Part shown: positions 9,254-17,698 of the stretch, in pieces | Numbering within the stretch: the stretch's first letter is position 1 | Layout: each line of letters opens with the position of its first letter | From: Rhodopseudomonas sp. B29 | GTDB lineage: Bacteria > Pseudomonadota > Alphaproteobacteria > Rhizobiales > Xanthobacteraceae | Reading direction: 5' to 3' | Assembly: GCF_000333455.1 (NCBI RefSeq) | Contig: NZ_BADD01000719.1 | Location: forward strand, 1 to 33,426 | DNA: 33,426 nucleotides | The notes under the pieces: model-generated | Seen by the model: only the letters and a program-made list of their open reading frames with translations | What the model was told of the DNA's origin: nothing | The model's database searches: none | Made by a program: the position numbers and the translations under genes

Positions 9254-9415
9254 CGGACGGTCCGCAATGCTGCGAGAGGTCGGGCCAGGTTGCGGAGTGC
9301 GGTCGAGCTGATGCGGCGGGGCAGGTTCATGCGGCTGGCCGGATACCCCACGCGGCCCGGACTCGGCCGGGCATGCATCACCTCGAGGATCGGCCGACGA
9401 GGGCCGGAAAAACAG

Positions 9416-9513
9416 GTAGGAGACTGACGAGCGACCCGATCCGGACCTCGTTAGGGCTGCTTCCTTCCGGACCTGACCCGGTTGGCGAGTGGCTCGTCCA
9501 CCGCCAATCTCCC
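9416..9513 (-). ncRNA. ffs: Signal recognition particle RNA, small bacterial (4.5S) type
   Basis: Read on the minus strand, the diagnostic SRP domain IV core is present: CAGGTCCGGAAGGAAGCAGC at about 9451-9470, with the GGAA tetraloop and the asymmetric internal loop bound by Ffh. The flanks pair as expected for a long hairpin, with GGGAGATTGG at the 5' end facing the CAGTCTCCT region at the 3' end. The RNA directs ribosome-nascent chain complexes to the membrane together with Ffh. A T-rich stretch (TTTTT, about 9408-9412) follows. Exact ends are estimated to within about five bases. The location just upstream of dnaX is conserved in many alphaproteobacteria. Confidence 0.93.
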
Positions 9514-9518
9514 GGTCC

Positions 9519-9548
9519 CTATTTGGAGCGAAACCGGGCCGAATGCAA
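9519..9548 (-). promoter_or_regulatory. Likely promoter of the SRP RNA gene
   Basis: On the minus strand, TTGCAT (9543-9548) and AAATAG (9519-9524) are separated by 18 bases and would start transcription close to 9513, the predicted 5' end of the RNA. Spacing and position support a housekeeping sigma factor promoter. The match to consensus is moderate. Confidence 0.5.
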
Positions 9549-9747
9549 GCCGCCGGCAGCGGTCTTGCAGCCGCCCTTGAACCCGCCTTTGGACCAACGA
9601 CGACGAAGCGGCCGCATCCTTGCCATGCCTCTGCGCCGACTTGGCAAATGCCTTCGCCGATGCGCGCTTCCGCTGTGACAGGTGGCTTGCTAAGACAGCC
9701 TCCGCTTCGTCCCGAGGCTGGAGAACAGGCCGCCGCCCGGCCGGCCG

Positions 9748-10179
<432 letters not shown>

Positions 10180-10183
10180 GACG

Positions 10184-11116
10184 ATGAGCAATCCGTTCCC
10201 GCTCGGCCAGCCGGCCTTCGTCAGCGACGTGCTCGACCGCGCCGCACATCTGCGCACCGACGACGCCAAGCTGATGGCGATGGAAGAGCGCAGTACGACG
10301 CGCGCCCACGTGGTGCATCGCGATTCGCTGCTGGTGAAGCACGAGGAGGGCGGCCCGCGAGCGCTGCTCACCATCAAAGAAGCGCTGGCGCTCGGTGCCA
10401 ATCCGGGCACGATCTTTCTGGGGCTGCGCGACGGCGCCGCCGTGTTCGGCATGGGCATCGGCGCGGCGGCGGTCGACAAGCTCGTCGGCCGCACCGATGC
10501 CGGGCTCGCCGAGCTGCGCGGCATGGCGATGCAGGGCCAACTACCCGTCGAGCAGCTGTCGGCGATCGCGATGGCCAAGTCGATGGTCAACTGGCATCAG
10601 CGCCACGGCTTCTGCGCCAATTGCGGCGCCAAGACCGCGATGTCGCAAGGCGGCTGGAAGCGCGACTGCCCGAGCTGCAAGGCCGAGCATTTCCCGCGCA
10701 CCGATCCGGTGGTGATCATGCTGGTGACGCGCGGCGATCAGTGCCTGCTCGGCCGTCAGAAGCAGTTTCCCCCCGGCATGTACTCGTGCCTCGCCGGCTT
10801 CGTCGAGGCGGCGGAGACGATCGAGGACGCGGTGCGCCGCGAGGTGGTCGAAGAGTCGGGCATCATCTGCGGCGACGTGCGCTACTACATGACGCAGCCG
10901 TGGCCGTATCCGTCGTCGCTGATGATCGGCTGCACGGCGGAGGCCAGCAGCGATGCCGTCACGGTCGATCATAACGAACTCGAGGACGCGCGCTGGTTCT
11001 CGCGCGACGAGGCGGCGCAGATGCTGAAGCGCGAACATCCCGGCGGCCTGTTCGGCCCGCATCCGTTCGCGATCGCGCATCATCTCGTCGGCCGCTGGCT
11101 GGAGGGACACTCATGA
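10184..11116 (+). CDS. nudC: NADH pyrophosphatase / NAD-RNA decapping hydrolase NudC
   Basis: NudC splits NAD(H) into nicotinamide mononucleotide and AMP, and in E. coli removes NAD caps from RNA. The 310-residue product has a four-cysteine zinc ribbon (C144, C147, C162, C165), the Nudix box from G205 to I227 (pattern GX5EX7REUXEEXGU intact), and TQPWPYPSS near 237-245. That last motif is the NADH-pyrophosphatase signature. The start at 10184 (MSNPFPLGQPAF) is preceded by GGGGTGAG and lies right after the HIT stop; an in-frame start at 10121 would overlap the HIT gene and is rejected. Its last bases overlap the kinase start (ATGA). Confidence 0.95.
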   Translation: MSNPFPLGQPAFVSDVLDRAAHLRTDDAKLMAMEERSTTRAHVVHRDSLLVKHEEGGPRALLTIKEALALGANPGTIFLGLRDGAAVFGMGIGAAAVDKLVGRTDAGLAELRGMAMQGQLPVEQLSAIAMAKSMVNWHQRHGFCANCGAKTAMSQGGWKRDCPSCKAEHFPRTDPVVIMLVTRGDQCLLGRQKQFPPGMYSCLAGFVEAAETIEDAVRREVVEESGIICGDVRYYMTQPWPYPSSLMIGCTAEASSDAVTVDHNELEDARWFSRDEAAQMLKREHPGGLFGPHPFAIAHHLVGRWLEGHS

Positions 11117-12039
11117 CCAAACCTGCCAAGCAGCCGCGGGTGCTCTGCGTCGGCATTCCGGTTCGCGATCTCACCTTCCGCATCGACGCCGTGCCGGGCC
11201 GCGGCAACAAAATTCCGGCCAGCGCCTATGGCGAGATCTGCGGCGGCAACGCGCTGAATGCGGCGATCGGCATCTCCCGACTTGGCGGCAAGGCCAGGAT
11301 GTGCGGCCCGATGGGCGATTCCGAGGAAGCCGCGTCGCGCTTCATCTTCGACAAGCTCGGCGAGGAAGGTATCGACAGCAGCGGCCTGATCCATATGCCC
11401 GGCCTGGTGACGCCGATCTCGGCCGTGATGGTCGACACCAGCGGGGAACGCACCATTGTGACGTTCCGCGATCCGGGACTGTGGAAGGTGAAGTTTCCGG
11501 CCGCCGATACGCTGCTGAACGATTGCGACGCAATTCTCACCGAAAGCCGCTGCGCCAGCTTCGTGACGCCGCTGTGCGCGGCGGCGGCGCAGCGCGGCAT
11601 TCCGGTGGTGGTCGACGTCGACAACGCGATGGCGATGAACGACGGCCTGCTGACCGCGGCGACCCACCTGATCTTCTCGGCCGAAGCGCTGCACGGCACC
11701 GCCGGCACGGCCGATGATGCCGAGGCGCTGAAGAAGGTGGCGTCGCTGACGCACGCCTTCGTCGCCGTGACGCGCGGGCCGAAGGGCACGCTGTGGCTCG
11801 ACGACAAGCATCAATTCCAGGAAACGCCGGCCTATCCGGTGCATTCGGTCGACACGCTCGGCGCCGGCGACATCTTCCACGGCGGCTTCACCGTAGCGTT
11901 CGGCGAAGGCCAGAGCATCCCGCAAGCATTGCGCTTCGCCTCGGCAGCGGCGGCGCTGAAATGCACCCGCCCCGGCGGAGCGTTCGCGTGTCCGAGCCGG
12001 GCAGAGGTGGAGGCGTTCTTGGCGGATAAGCCGAACTAA
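11113..12039 (+). CDS. PfkB-family carbohydrate kinase
   Basis: This 308-residue ribokinase-like kinase phosphorylates a sugar or nucleoside-type substrate that cannot be named from sequence. The first family signature region is EICGGNALNAAIGISRLGG (41-59). The second is DTLGAGDIFHGGF (247-259), with D253 the catalytic base. The wording resembles proteins annotated as sulfofructose or ribokinase-like kinases, but no sulfosugar genes are nearby. It overlaps nudC by four bases, so HIT, NudC and this kinase probably form one operon; a shared role in nucleotide or cofactor turnover is an inference from that arrangement. The repeats at 12046-12187 follow its stop. Confidence 0.88.
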   Translation: MTKPAKQPRVLCVGIPVRDLTFRIDAVPGRGNKIPASAYGEICGGNALNAAIGISRLGGKARMCGPMGDSEEAASRFIFDKLGEEGIDSSGLIHMPGLVTPISAVMVDTSGERTIVTFRDPGLWKVKFPAADTLLNDCDAILTESRCASFVTPLCAAAAQRGIPVVVDVDNAMAMNDGLLTAATHLIFSAEALHGTAGTADDAEALKKVASLTHAFVAVTRGPKGTLWLDDKHQFQETPAYPVHSVDTLGAGDIFHGGFTVAFGEGQSIPQALRFASAAAALKCTRPGGAFACPSRAEVEAFLADKPN

Positions 12040-12045
12040 TCACAA

Positions 12046-12138
12046 CGTCATTGCCGGGCTCGACCCGGCAATCCATCCTCTTCGCGAAATGGCGTGCTAC
12101 GCACGCGATGGATGCGCGGGTCAAGCCCGCGCATGACG
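12046..12138. repeat. Palindromic repeat, body type B (copy 2)
   Basis: It begins CGTCATTGCCGGGCTCGACC and ends GCCCGCGCATGACG, with inner arms GGCAATCCATC and GATGGATGCGCGGG. The outer arms match copy 1 (1231-1316) almost base for base, while the loop differs. It starts seven bases after the PfkB-kinase stop. Confidence 0.85.
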
Positions 12139-12147
12139 GCGCGAATA

Positions 12148-12187
12148 CGTAGGATGGGTTATGCGCTTCGCGCTAACCCATCCTACG
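12148..12187. repeat. Palindromic repeat, body type E (short copy)
   Basis: A compact hairpin with arms CGTAGGATGGGTTA and TAACCCATCCTACG around a GCGCTTCGCGC centre. It is only ten bases from the type B element, so two unrelated palindromes are stacked between the convergent kinase and cupin genes. It may serve as a terminator for both, but no T-run follows. Confidence 0.8.
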
Positions 12188-12195
12188 GGCTGTGC

Positions 12196-12627
12196 CTATG
12201 GCGCCCACCCCGGTGGGGCCAGCTCGAACGTCTTGAAATCAAACCCTGGCGCCACTGTGCAACCGACCAGGGTCCAGTCGCCTGTCGTCGCGGCGGCCTG
12301 CCAGGCGTGGGGCGGGACGATCGCCTGCGGGAGTTCGCCGGCGGGGATGTTGTTGCCGAGCATGATGGCGCGGGTGCCGGTGTCGTCGGCGATTTCCAGC
12401 ATCAGCGGAGCGCCGGCGTAGTAGTGCCAGATCTCGACTGCGTCGATTCGGTGCCAGTGCGAGCGCTCGCCTTGCGCCAGCAGAAAGAAGATTGCCGTCG
12501 AAGCGCTGCGGCCACCCGCGTCGCAGCGGGTGTCGCGGTAGGTTTCGCGATAATGGCCTCCCTCCGGGTGCGGAGAGAGGCCGAGCTGCGCGATCACTTC
12601 GGCGGCGGACAGGCTTTCAATCGTCAC
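12196..12627 (-). CDS. Cupin-fold protein, DUF985 type
   Basis: The 143-residue product has the DUF985 cupin pattern: HPEGGHYRETYR near residues 20-31, then SHWHRIDAVEIWHYYAG, where the histidines and glutamate would line the cupin barrel, and a late VAPGFDFKTFELA strand. Members are small beta-barrel proteins of mostly unknown activity. The start overlaps the end of gloB by four bases, so the two are co-translated and the cupin may act on a small molecule linked to that pathway, although this is speculative. The Met at 12627 is the natural start. Confidence 0.87.
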   Translation of the reverse strand: MTIESLSAAEVIAQLGLSPHPEGGHYRETYRDTRCDAGGRSASTAIFFLLAQGERSHWHRIDAVEIWHYYAGAPLMLEIADDTGTRAIMLGNNIPAGELPQAIVPPHAWQAAATTGDWTLVGCTVAPGFDFKTFELAPPGWAP

Positions 12628-13391
12628 GAGTTGTTCTTGCGCTCGCGGATTTCGCCGAATACGTCCGCGGCGCTTTCACCGGCCTTGCCGACGGCGGCGG
12701 CCACCGACGGCACGTCGGCGCGCAGGAAGACGTTGGCCTTCTTCTCTTCGCCGAGCGTCACCGGCAGCGTCGGCTTGCCGGCGGCGCGCTGTTGCTCGAC
12801 CTGCTTGGCGCGGGCCTGCAGGTCGGCGTTGTCGGGCTCGATCGAGAGCGCGAATTTGACGTTGGAGGCGGTGTATTCGTGGCCGCAGTACAATTTGAAA
12901 TCGTCGGGCAGCGCGCGCAGCTTGAGCAGCGAGTCCCACATCATCGGGTAGCTGCCTTCGAACACGCGGCCGCAGCCGATCGAGAACAGCGTATCGGCGG
13001 CGAACAGCGTGCGGTCGTCATCGAACACATAGGAGATGTGATCGAGCGTATGGCCGGGCGTCTCGAGCACCCGCGCCGTCAGATTGCCGATGCGGACGTG
13101 ATCGCCTTCAGCGACCCGCGTATCGACGTCGGCGATCTTGGCGTTGGCGTCGTGCGGCGCGACGACCCGGCAGTGATATTTCTGCTTCAATTCGGCGATG
13201 CCGCCGACATGGTCGCCGTGGTGGTGGGTGACCAGGATATCGGTCAGCTTCCAGCCTTCCTTGTCCAGCGCCGCGATCAGCGGAGCGGCTTCCGGCGCGT
13301 CGATCGACGCGGTGGCGCCCGTTGCGGGATCGTGGACCAGATAGCCGTAATTGTCGGTGAGGCACGGAACGATGCGGATTTCGGCAGCCAT
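12624..13391 (-). CDS. gloB: Hydroxyacylglutathione hydrolase (glyoxalase II)
   Basis: GloB hydrolyses S-lactoylglutathione to lactate and glutathione, the second step of methylglyoxal detoxification. The 255-residue metallo-beta-lactamase-fold protein shows THHHGDHVGG (55-64), the binuclear metal motif, then TPGHTLDHISYVF and the CGHEYTASNVKFAL block. The last part, LPVTLGEEKKANVFLRA, is the glyoxalase II C-terminal signature that contacts glutathione. Length is typical. It is transcribed leftward with the cupin gene and is divergent from the methyltransferase at 13561. Confidence 0.95.
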   Translation of the reverse strand: MAAEIRIVPCLTDNYGYLVHDPATGATASIDAPEAAPLIAALDKEGWKLTDILVTHHHGDHVGGIAELKQKYHCRVVAPHDANAKIADVDTRVAEGDHVRIGNLTARVLETPGHTLDHISYVFDDDRTLFAADTLFSIGCGRVFEGSYPMMWDSLLKLRALPDDFKLYCGHEYTASNVKFALSIEPDNADLQARAKQVEQQRAAGKPTLPVTLGEEKKANVFLRADVPSVAAAVGKAGESAADVFGEIRERKNNS

Positions 13392-13560
13392 GACGTCTCC
13401 GGGAAAGGGGCGGGCGGCGCGGTCGGAACAGTGATCCCGACAGGCGTCGATGCTTGTCTTCTACCATGCACCGCGCGGCGCGAGGAAGCCGGCTGGTGCT
13501 CGTAAGCCACGCAGGGTAGCGACTTTGCCCCGCCGCGCGTACGCATGGTACAATGCCGTC

Positions 13561-14325
13561 ATGACGATGGATGTTGTCGGCCTTCGGGAGTTTTATTCCA
13601 GGCGTCTTGGAATCGTGGCGCGGCGGCTGATCAACCGCGGCATCGAGAGCCGTTGGCCGCATGCGCGCGGCCAGCGCGTGCTCGGCATCGGCTATCCGAC
13701 GCCTTATCTCGGACTGTTTCGCGACGGCTGCGAGCGCTGCATCGCCTTCATGCCGGCGGCCCAGGGCGTTTTGAAATGGCCGACCGCGCGGGCGACGCTG
13801 TCCAGCCTGGTGGACCAAAGCGCGCTGCCGCTGCCGGATGCGGCGATCGATCGCATCCTGATGGTGCATGCGCTGGAGATGTCGGACGATCCCGAAGCGC
13901 TGCTGCGCGAGGTCTGGCGCGTGCTGGCGCCGAACGGCCGGGTGCTGGCGGTGGTGCCGAATCGGCGCGGCGTCTGGGCGCGGGTCGATAACACCCCGTT
14001 CGGCCACGGCCGGCCGTATTCGCGCTCGCAGATCGCCGATCTTCTGCGGCGGACCTGGTTCACCCCGGTCGGGTGGGGCGAAGCACTGTTCGTGCCGCCG
14101 CTCGGCCAGAGTTGGCTGCTGCGTTCCGCGCCGGTGTGGGAACGAGCCGGGGCGGCAATGTCGCTACCGTTCGCCGGCGTCCATGTGGTCGAAGCGACCA
14201 AGCAAGTGACTCGGCCGCTGCCGGTGAGGCGCGAGCGCACGAGGCTGATTCCGGCGCTGGAGCCGTCTTTGGTGCCGACGCCGATGCAGGCCGAGGAAAG
14301 CGACGCTCCGCTCGTGCCGCGCTGA
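13561..14325 (+). CDS. SAM-dependent methyltransferase (type 11-like)
   Basis: The 254-residue product has a class I methyltransferase fold. VLGIGYPTPYLGLF (40-53) stands in for the SAM-binding glycine motif, DRILMVHALEMSDDPEALLREVWRVL covers the middle strand and helix, and LAPNGRVLAVVPNRRG is the classic post-motif. The substrate is unknown. The start at 13561 (MTMDVVGLREFY) is preferred because the frame upstream encodes a basic, low-quality extension. It is divergent from gloB, and this adjacency recurs in related alphaproteobacteria, so some shared control is plausible. The 169-base divergent gap contains no other gene that I can see. Confidence 0.85.
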   Translation: MTMDVVGLREFYSRRLGIVARRLINRGIESRWPHARGQRVLGIGYPTPYLGLFRDGCERCIAFMPAAQGVLKWPTARATLSSLVDQSALPLPDAAIDRILMVHALEMSDDPEALLREVWRVLAPNGRVLAVVPNRRGVWARVDNTPFGHGRPYSRSQIADLLRRTWFTPVGWGEALFVPPLGQSWLLRSAPVWERAGAAMSLPFAGVHVVEATKQVTRPLPVRRERTRLIPALEPSLVPTPMQAEESDAPLVPR

Positions 14326-14342
14326 GTCGGCTCGAAACAGCA

Positions 14343-14372
14343 AGGCCGCCCCGGATGTCTCCGGCGCGGCCT
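14343..14372. terminator. Hairpin between convergent genes, probable terminator
   Basis: AGGCCGCCCCGG pairs with CCGGCGCGGCCT (with one bulged position) across a short loop. It lies in the 72-base gap between the stops of the rightward methyltransferase and the leftward DUF4167 gene. Only weak T-richness follows on the minus strand (TGCTGTTTC), so termination efficiency is uncertain. Confidence 0.5.
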
Positions 14373-14397
14373 CGGCGATCTTCAAGCTTGCAGAGAC

Positions 14398-15144
14398 TTA
14401 TTCGTTGCCCGGCGCGGCATCCTCGGCCGGAGCCGCGGCGGCTGCCGCGGCACCTTCGCTGCGCGGATGCGGACGGCGGCGACGGCGCGGGAAGCGCTCA
14501 GCGCCGCCAGTGCCTTCGAACGCCGCGGGGCTAATCTGCGGCTGCGGGCCGGTGATGAAAGAGGGCAGGCGGTCGACGCCCTCGACCACCGGCTGCGGCT
14601 GCTCGCGCGGCTGGAATTGCGGCTGCGGCCGATGCTCGCGGGGCTGCGGCTGTTCACGGTCGCCGCGCGGCTGATCGCGGTCCCGCTGCTCACGCGGCTG
14701 GTGGTCGCGCTCACGCGGCTGGAATTGGGGCTGCTCGCGCTGCTGATAGGGCTGTGCCTGAGGCTGCGGCACCAGGCCCGGCTCGGCGCCGAAGTTCGAG
14801 TAATCGCCCTCGCTGTCGTCGTCGCCATCGAGCATGTCGTTGTCGATGCGCGGCATCGGCTGGTTCTGGCGGAATTGTTCCTGGGCGGCAGCGATCAGCC
14901 GGAAGTAGTGCTCGGCGTGCTGGTAGTAGTTCTCGGCGGCGACGGGATCACCCGAGGAGCGGGCGTCACGGGCGAGTTGAACGTATTTTTCAGCGATGTG
15001 AGAAGCAGTGCCACGGATCTTGATATCGGGGCCGTTCGATTCGAACACCCGGGTCATCGGGTTTTGGCCGCGCCGATTGTTGTTGTTGTTATTGCCGCCG
15101 TTGTTCCGGTTGCGCAGCCGCTTGTTGTTCTGCCCGTTTCTCAT
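14398..15144 (-). CDS. DUF4167 domain protein with long low-complexity tail
   Basis: The 248-residue product starts with an asparagine/arginine-rich stretch (residues 1-28, including a run of six Asn). The conserved DUF4167 block follows at about 29-95 (VFESNGPDIKIRGTASHIAEKY and NYYQHAEHYFRLI). From about 130 to 200 it is dominated by Q, P, R and E in repeats such as QPREQ and QFQPRE. The tail is basic (RFPRRRRRPHPRS). Such composition suggests RNA binding or disorder, but no activity is known to me. AGGTAGGA gives a strong ribosome site at the chosen start. It lies downstream of prmC, the usual position for this family in Rhizobiales. Confidence 0.88.
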   Translation of the reverse strand: MRNGQNNKRLRNRNNGGNNNNNNRRGQNPMTRVFESNGPDIKIRGTASHIAEKYVQLARDARSSGDPVAAENYYQHAEHYFRLIAAAQEQFRQNQPMPRIDNDMLDGDDDSEGDYSNFGAEPGLVPQPQAQPYQQREQPQFQPRERDHQPREQRDRDQPRGDREQPQPREHRPQPQFQPREQPQPVVEGVDRLPSFITGPQPQISPAAFEGTGGAERFPRRRRRPHPRSEGAAAAAAAPAEDAAPGNE

Positions 15145-15689
15145 GTCCTACCTTTTCAACCAACCCCGAAAGTCCAATTCGCGGAAGTCCGATACAGAGT
15201 GTCCGATCAAGCGTGAAAGGCCCACAATCCCGAGCACGGGGCCGTCCGCCCATACTCGACGGCGTCGCCGGCGCCGATGCGGGCTTTCCCCGATCGGACA
15301 TCATCATCGCCGCTGTAAATCGCAGGTGCCGTTTGCCGGGCGCGACCGAAGTGCCGCGCAGGAGAACGACGCGTGCCCCAATCCAGGCGAGCGCAGCGCA
15401 GCGCCTGCCGGACCAATCATCGAGCCTGTCGGTGCAGGCTCAGTCTCTCTCGCGTGAGTTTAAACGTAATCTCAGGCTTTCGTTCGCTCCGCGGCCACGA
15501 GCTGCGCGGCTTGTCTCAGCCTTCGCGCTCAATCGATACCGCCGTGTGGAACCCTTCAATCAAGGGGCTCTCGGTCCTCAATTTCGCGCCTCCGCCGCTT
15601 CGCGGGGCCAGCGGCCGGACCGATCTGTTGGCCGGAACGTAGTCGTTCTGGGGCGATATTCCAAGCCTTTTTTGCAATCTGTTCTGACA
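15145..15689. other. 545-base gap between prmC and the DUF4167 gene, no gene recognised
   Basis: This stretch lies between two leftward genes. No open frame in it has family resemblance or a good ribosome site. Base composition is less GC-biased near 15440-15480 and 15650-15700, where CTTTTTTGCAA and ATTAAGG occur. TCGGAC-like words recur close to the DUF4167 start (about 15180-15215 and 15290-15300). It must contain the DUF4167 promoter and leader and could hide a small RNA, but I cannot place either. Confidence 0.4.
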
Positions 15690-16559
15690 TTAAGGGGTTT
15701 GCAACCGGCCCGTCACGACGCGGAAAATCCCCGCAAGATCAGGGCTTGGCGGCCTGTCGGCGACCAAGCCGGCGGCGCGCATCAGGGTTGCGACATCGCC
15801 GTCCTGGCCCTGGCCGATTTCCACCGCCAACGCCCCGCCGGGCCGCAGCAGCGGGATCGATTCGGGGATGATCCGCCGATAGGCGTCGAGCCCGTCGGGA
15901 CCGCCGTCGAGCGCCCGGTGCGGATCGTGGCGCCGTACCTCGATATCGAGCCCGGCGATATCGCCAGTGGGAATGTAAGGCGGGTTGGAGACGATCAGAT
16001 CGAACGGGCCGGTCAGCGCCGCCGCGTAGTCGCAGGCGACGAAGCCGGCGCGACCCTCGAGGCCGAGGCTGCGCGCATTTGCGCGGGCGGTGGTCAGCGC
16101 CGCGAGGCTGATGTCGGTGCCGATGCCGAACGCCTGCGGCAGCTCGCTGAGCAGCGCCAGCAGAATCGCGCCGGAGCCGGTGCCGATGTCGAGGATGCGT
16201 GGCGCGGTGGTGTTGCTCTTGGCGAGAAGTTCCAGAGCCGTTTCGACCAGCGTCTCGGTGTCTGGCCGAGGGACCAGCGTGTCGGGCGACAGGCTGAGCG
16301 GAAGGCTCCAGAATTCGCGGCTGCCGATGATGCGGGCCACCGGTTCGCCGGCCAGTCGGCGCGCGGCGCAGCCTTCCAGCCGCGTGGCTTCATCAGAATT
16401 CAGCACGCGGTCGGCTTGTGTGATCAGTCCGGTCAGATCGAGCCCGGTGACATGGCCGACGAGCGACCGCGCTTCGAGCTCGGCAGCATCGATGCCGGCC
16501 TCTCTCAATCGTTGTCCGAGGCGACGACGCGCGGCGGCGATCGTCGGGCCGTCGCTCAC
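15690..16559 (-). CDS. prmC: Peptide chain release factor N5-glutamine methyltransferase
   Basis: PrmC methylates the glutamine of the GGQ motif in release factors, raising termination efficiency. The 289-residue product has the helical N-terminal substrate domain (1-85), SAM motif [16 protein letters not shown] (122-137), and catalytic NPPY at 192-195. It ends with the [12 protein letters not shown] strand typical of the family. Its start overlaps the prfA stop by four bases, so enzyme and substrate are made from the same message. Confidence 0.96.
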   Translation of the reverse strand: MSDGPTIAAARRRLGQRLREAGIDAAELEARSLVGHVTGLDLTGLITQADRVLNSDEATRLEGCAARRLAGEPVARIIGSREFWSLPLSLSPDTLVPRPDTETLVETALELLAKSNTTAPRILDIGTGSGAILLALLSELPQAFGIGTDISLAALTTARANARSLGLEGRAGFVACDYAAALTGPFDLIVSNPPYIPTGDIAGLDIEVRRHDPHRALDGGPDGLDAYRRIIPESIPLLRPGGALAVEIGQGQDGDVATLMRAAGLVADRPPSPDLAGIFRVVTGRLQTP

Positions 16560-17641
16560 GCGGCGTCGCTCTGGGCGGCGAGCTGGGCCGCCTGGTGCTC
16601 GGTGGTCAGCGCGTCGATCAGTTCGCCGAGCGCTTCGCCGGCGATGACTTGCGGCAGCTTGTAGAGCGTCAGATTGATGCGGTGATCGGTGACGCGGCCC
16701 TGCGGAAAGTTGTAGGTGCGGATGCGTTCGGAGCGGTCGCCGGAGCCGACCTTCTCCTTGCGCTCGGCCGAGCGCGCGGCGTCGACCCGCTGGCGCTCGG
16801 CGTCGTAAATTCGCGAACGCAGGATGTTCATCGCCGAGGCGCGGTTTTTGTGCTGCGAGCGGCTGTCCTGCATCATCACCACGATGCCGGTCGGCAGATG
16901 GGTGATGCGGATCGCCGATTCGGTCTTGTTGACGTGCTGACCGCCGGCGCCCTGCGCCCGCATGGTGTCGATCTTCAGATCGTCCGGCTTGATGTCGACG
17001 TCGACCTCCTCGACCTCGGGCAGCACCGCGACGGTCGCTGCCGAGGTGTGAATGCGCCCTTGAGTCTCGGTATCAGGCACGCGCTGCACGCGATGAACAC
17101 CGGATTCGTATTTCAGCTTGGCGAACGCGCCGCGGCCCTTCACCTCGGCGATGATTTCCTTGTAGCCGCCGACGGTGCCCTCGGAGGCCGAAATCACCTC
17201 GACGCTCCAGCCCTGGAGCGCAGCGAAGCGCTCATACATCCGGAACAGATCGCCGGCGAACAGCGACGCCTCGTCGCCGCCGGTGCCGGCGCGGATTTCC
17301 AGCATCACGTTGCGGTCGTCCATCGCGTCCTTGGGGAGTAGCGCGATGCGGATCTGCTGGATCAGTTCGTCGCGGTGGGCGTCGAGCGCGTTGCGCTCCG
17401 CTTCCGCCATCGCCCGCATCTCCGGCTCGGTGGCTTCGTCTTCCAACAGTTCGTCGAGTTCGCCCATTTCGTCGCGCACGGCGCGGTAGGCCTTCACGGC
17501 TTCGACCAGCGGATTGAGTTCGGCGAGCTCGCGCGTCTTGCGCACGTAGTCGTCGGAGCCGAGCTGTCCCATCAGCTCGGCCTCCAGCGCCGCATGATGG
17601 GCGAGCAGAATGTCGAGCTTGGCTTCGGGGAGTGTATTCAT
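16556..17641 (-). CDS. prfA: Peptide chain release factor 1
   Basis: RF1 recognises UAA and UAG stop codons and triggers peptide release. The 361-residue protein has GGQ at 233-235 within [10 protein letters not shown], the peptidyl-transferase-centre motif. It has the RF1-type P-x-T codon-reading motif as PDT at 189-191 in [16 protein letters not shown], where E. coli RF1 has PAT. The N-terminal helical domain is complete. It lies between ptsP and prmC, 57 bases after ptsP ends, in a conserved alphaproteobacterial series. Confidence 0.97.
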   Translation of the reverse strand: MNTLPEAKLDILLAHHAALEAELMGQLGSDDYVRKTRELAELNPLVEAVKAYRAVRDEMGELDELLEDEATEPEMRAMAEAERNALDAHRDELIQQIRIALLPKDAMDDRNVMLEIRAGTGGDEASLFAGDLFRMYERFAALQGWSVEVISASEGTVGGYKEIIAEVKGRGAFAKLKYESGVHRVQRVPDTETQGRIHTSAATVAVLPEVEEVDVDIKPDDLKIDTMRAQGAGGQHVNKTESAIRITHLPTGIVVMMQDSRSQHKNRASAMNILRSRIYDAERQRVDAARSAERKEKVGSGDRSERIRTYNFPQGRVTDHRINLTLYKLPQVIAGEALGELIDALTTEHQAAQLAAQSDAA

Positions 17642-17698
17642 CGGAGTGATCTCGGAAACTCAAAAGGGCAGGGACGAGCGAACGCGTCAACAGCGTCG

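Noticed and set aside
6995-9427. An 810-codon plus-strand open frame over the YbaB gene and dnaX
   Set aside because: It is antisense to dnaX, which has all its motifs, and the predicted protein has typical antisense composition.
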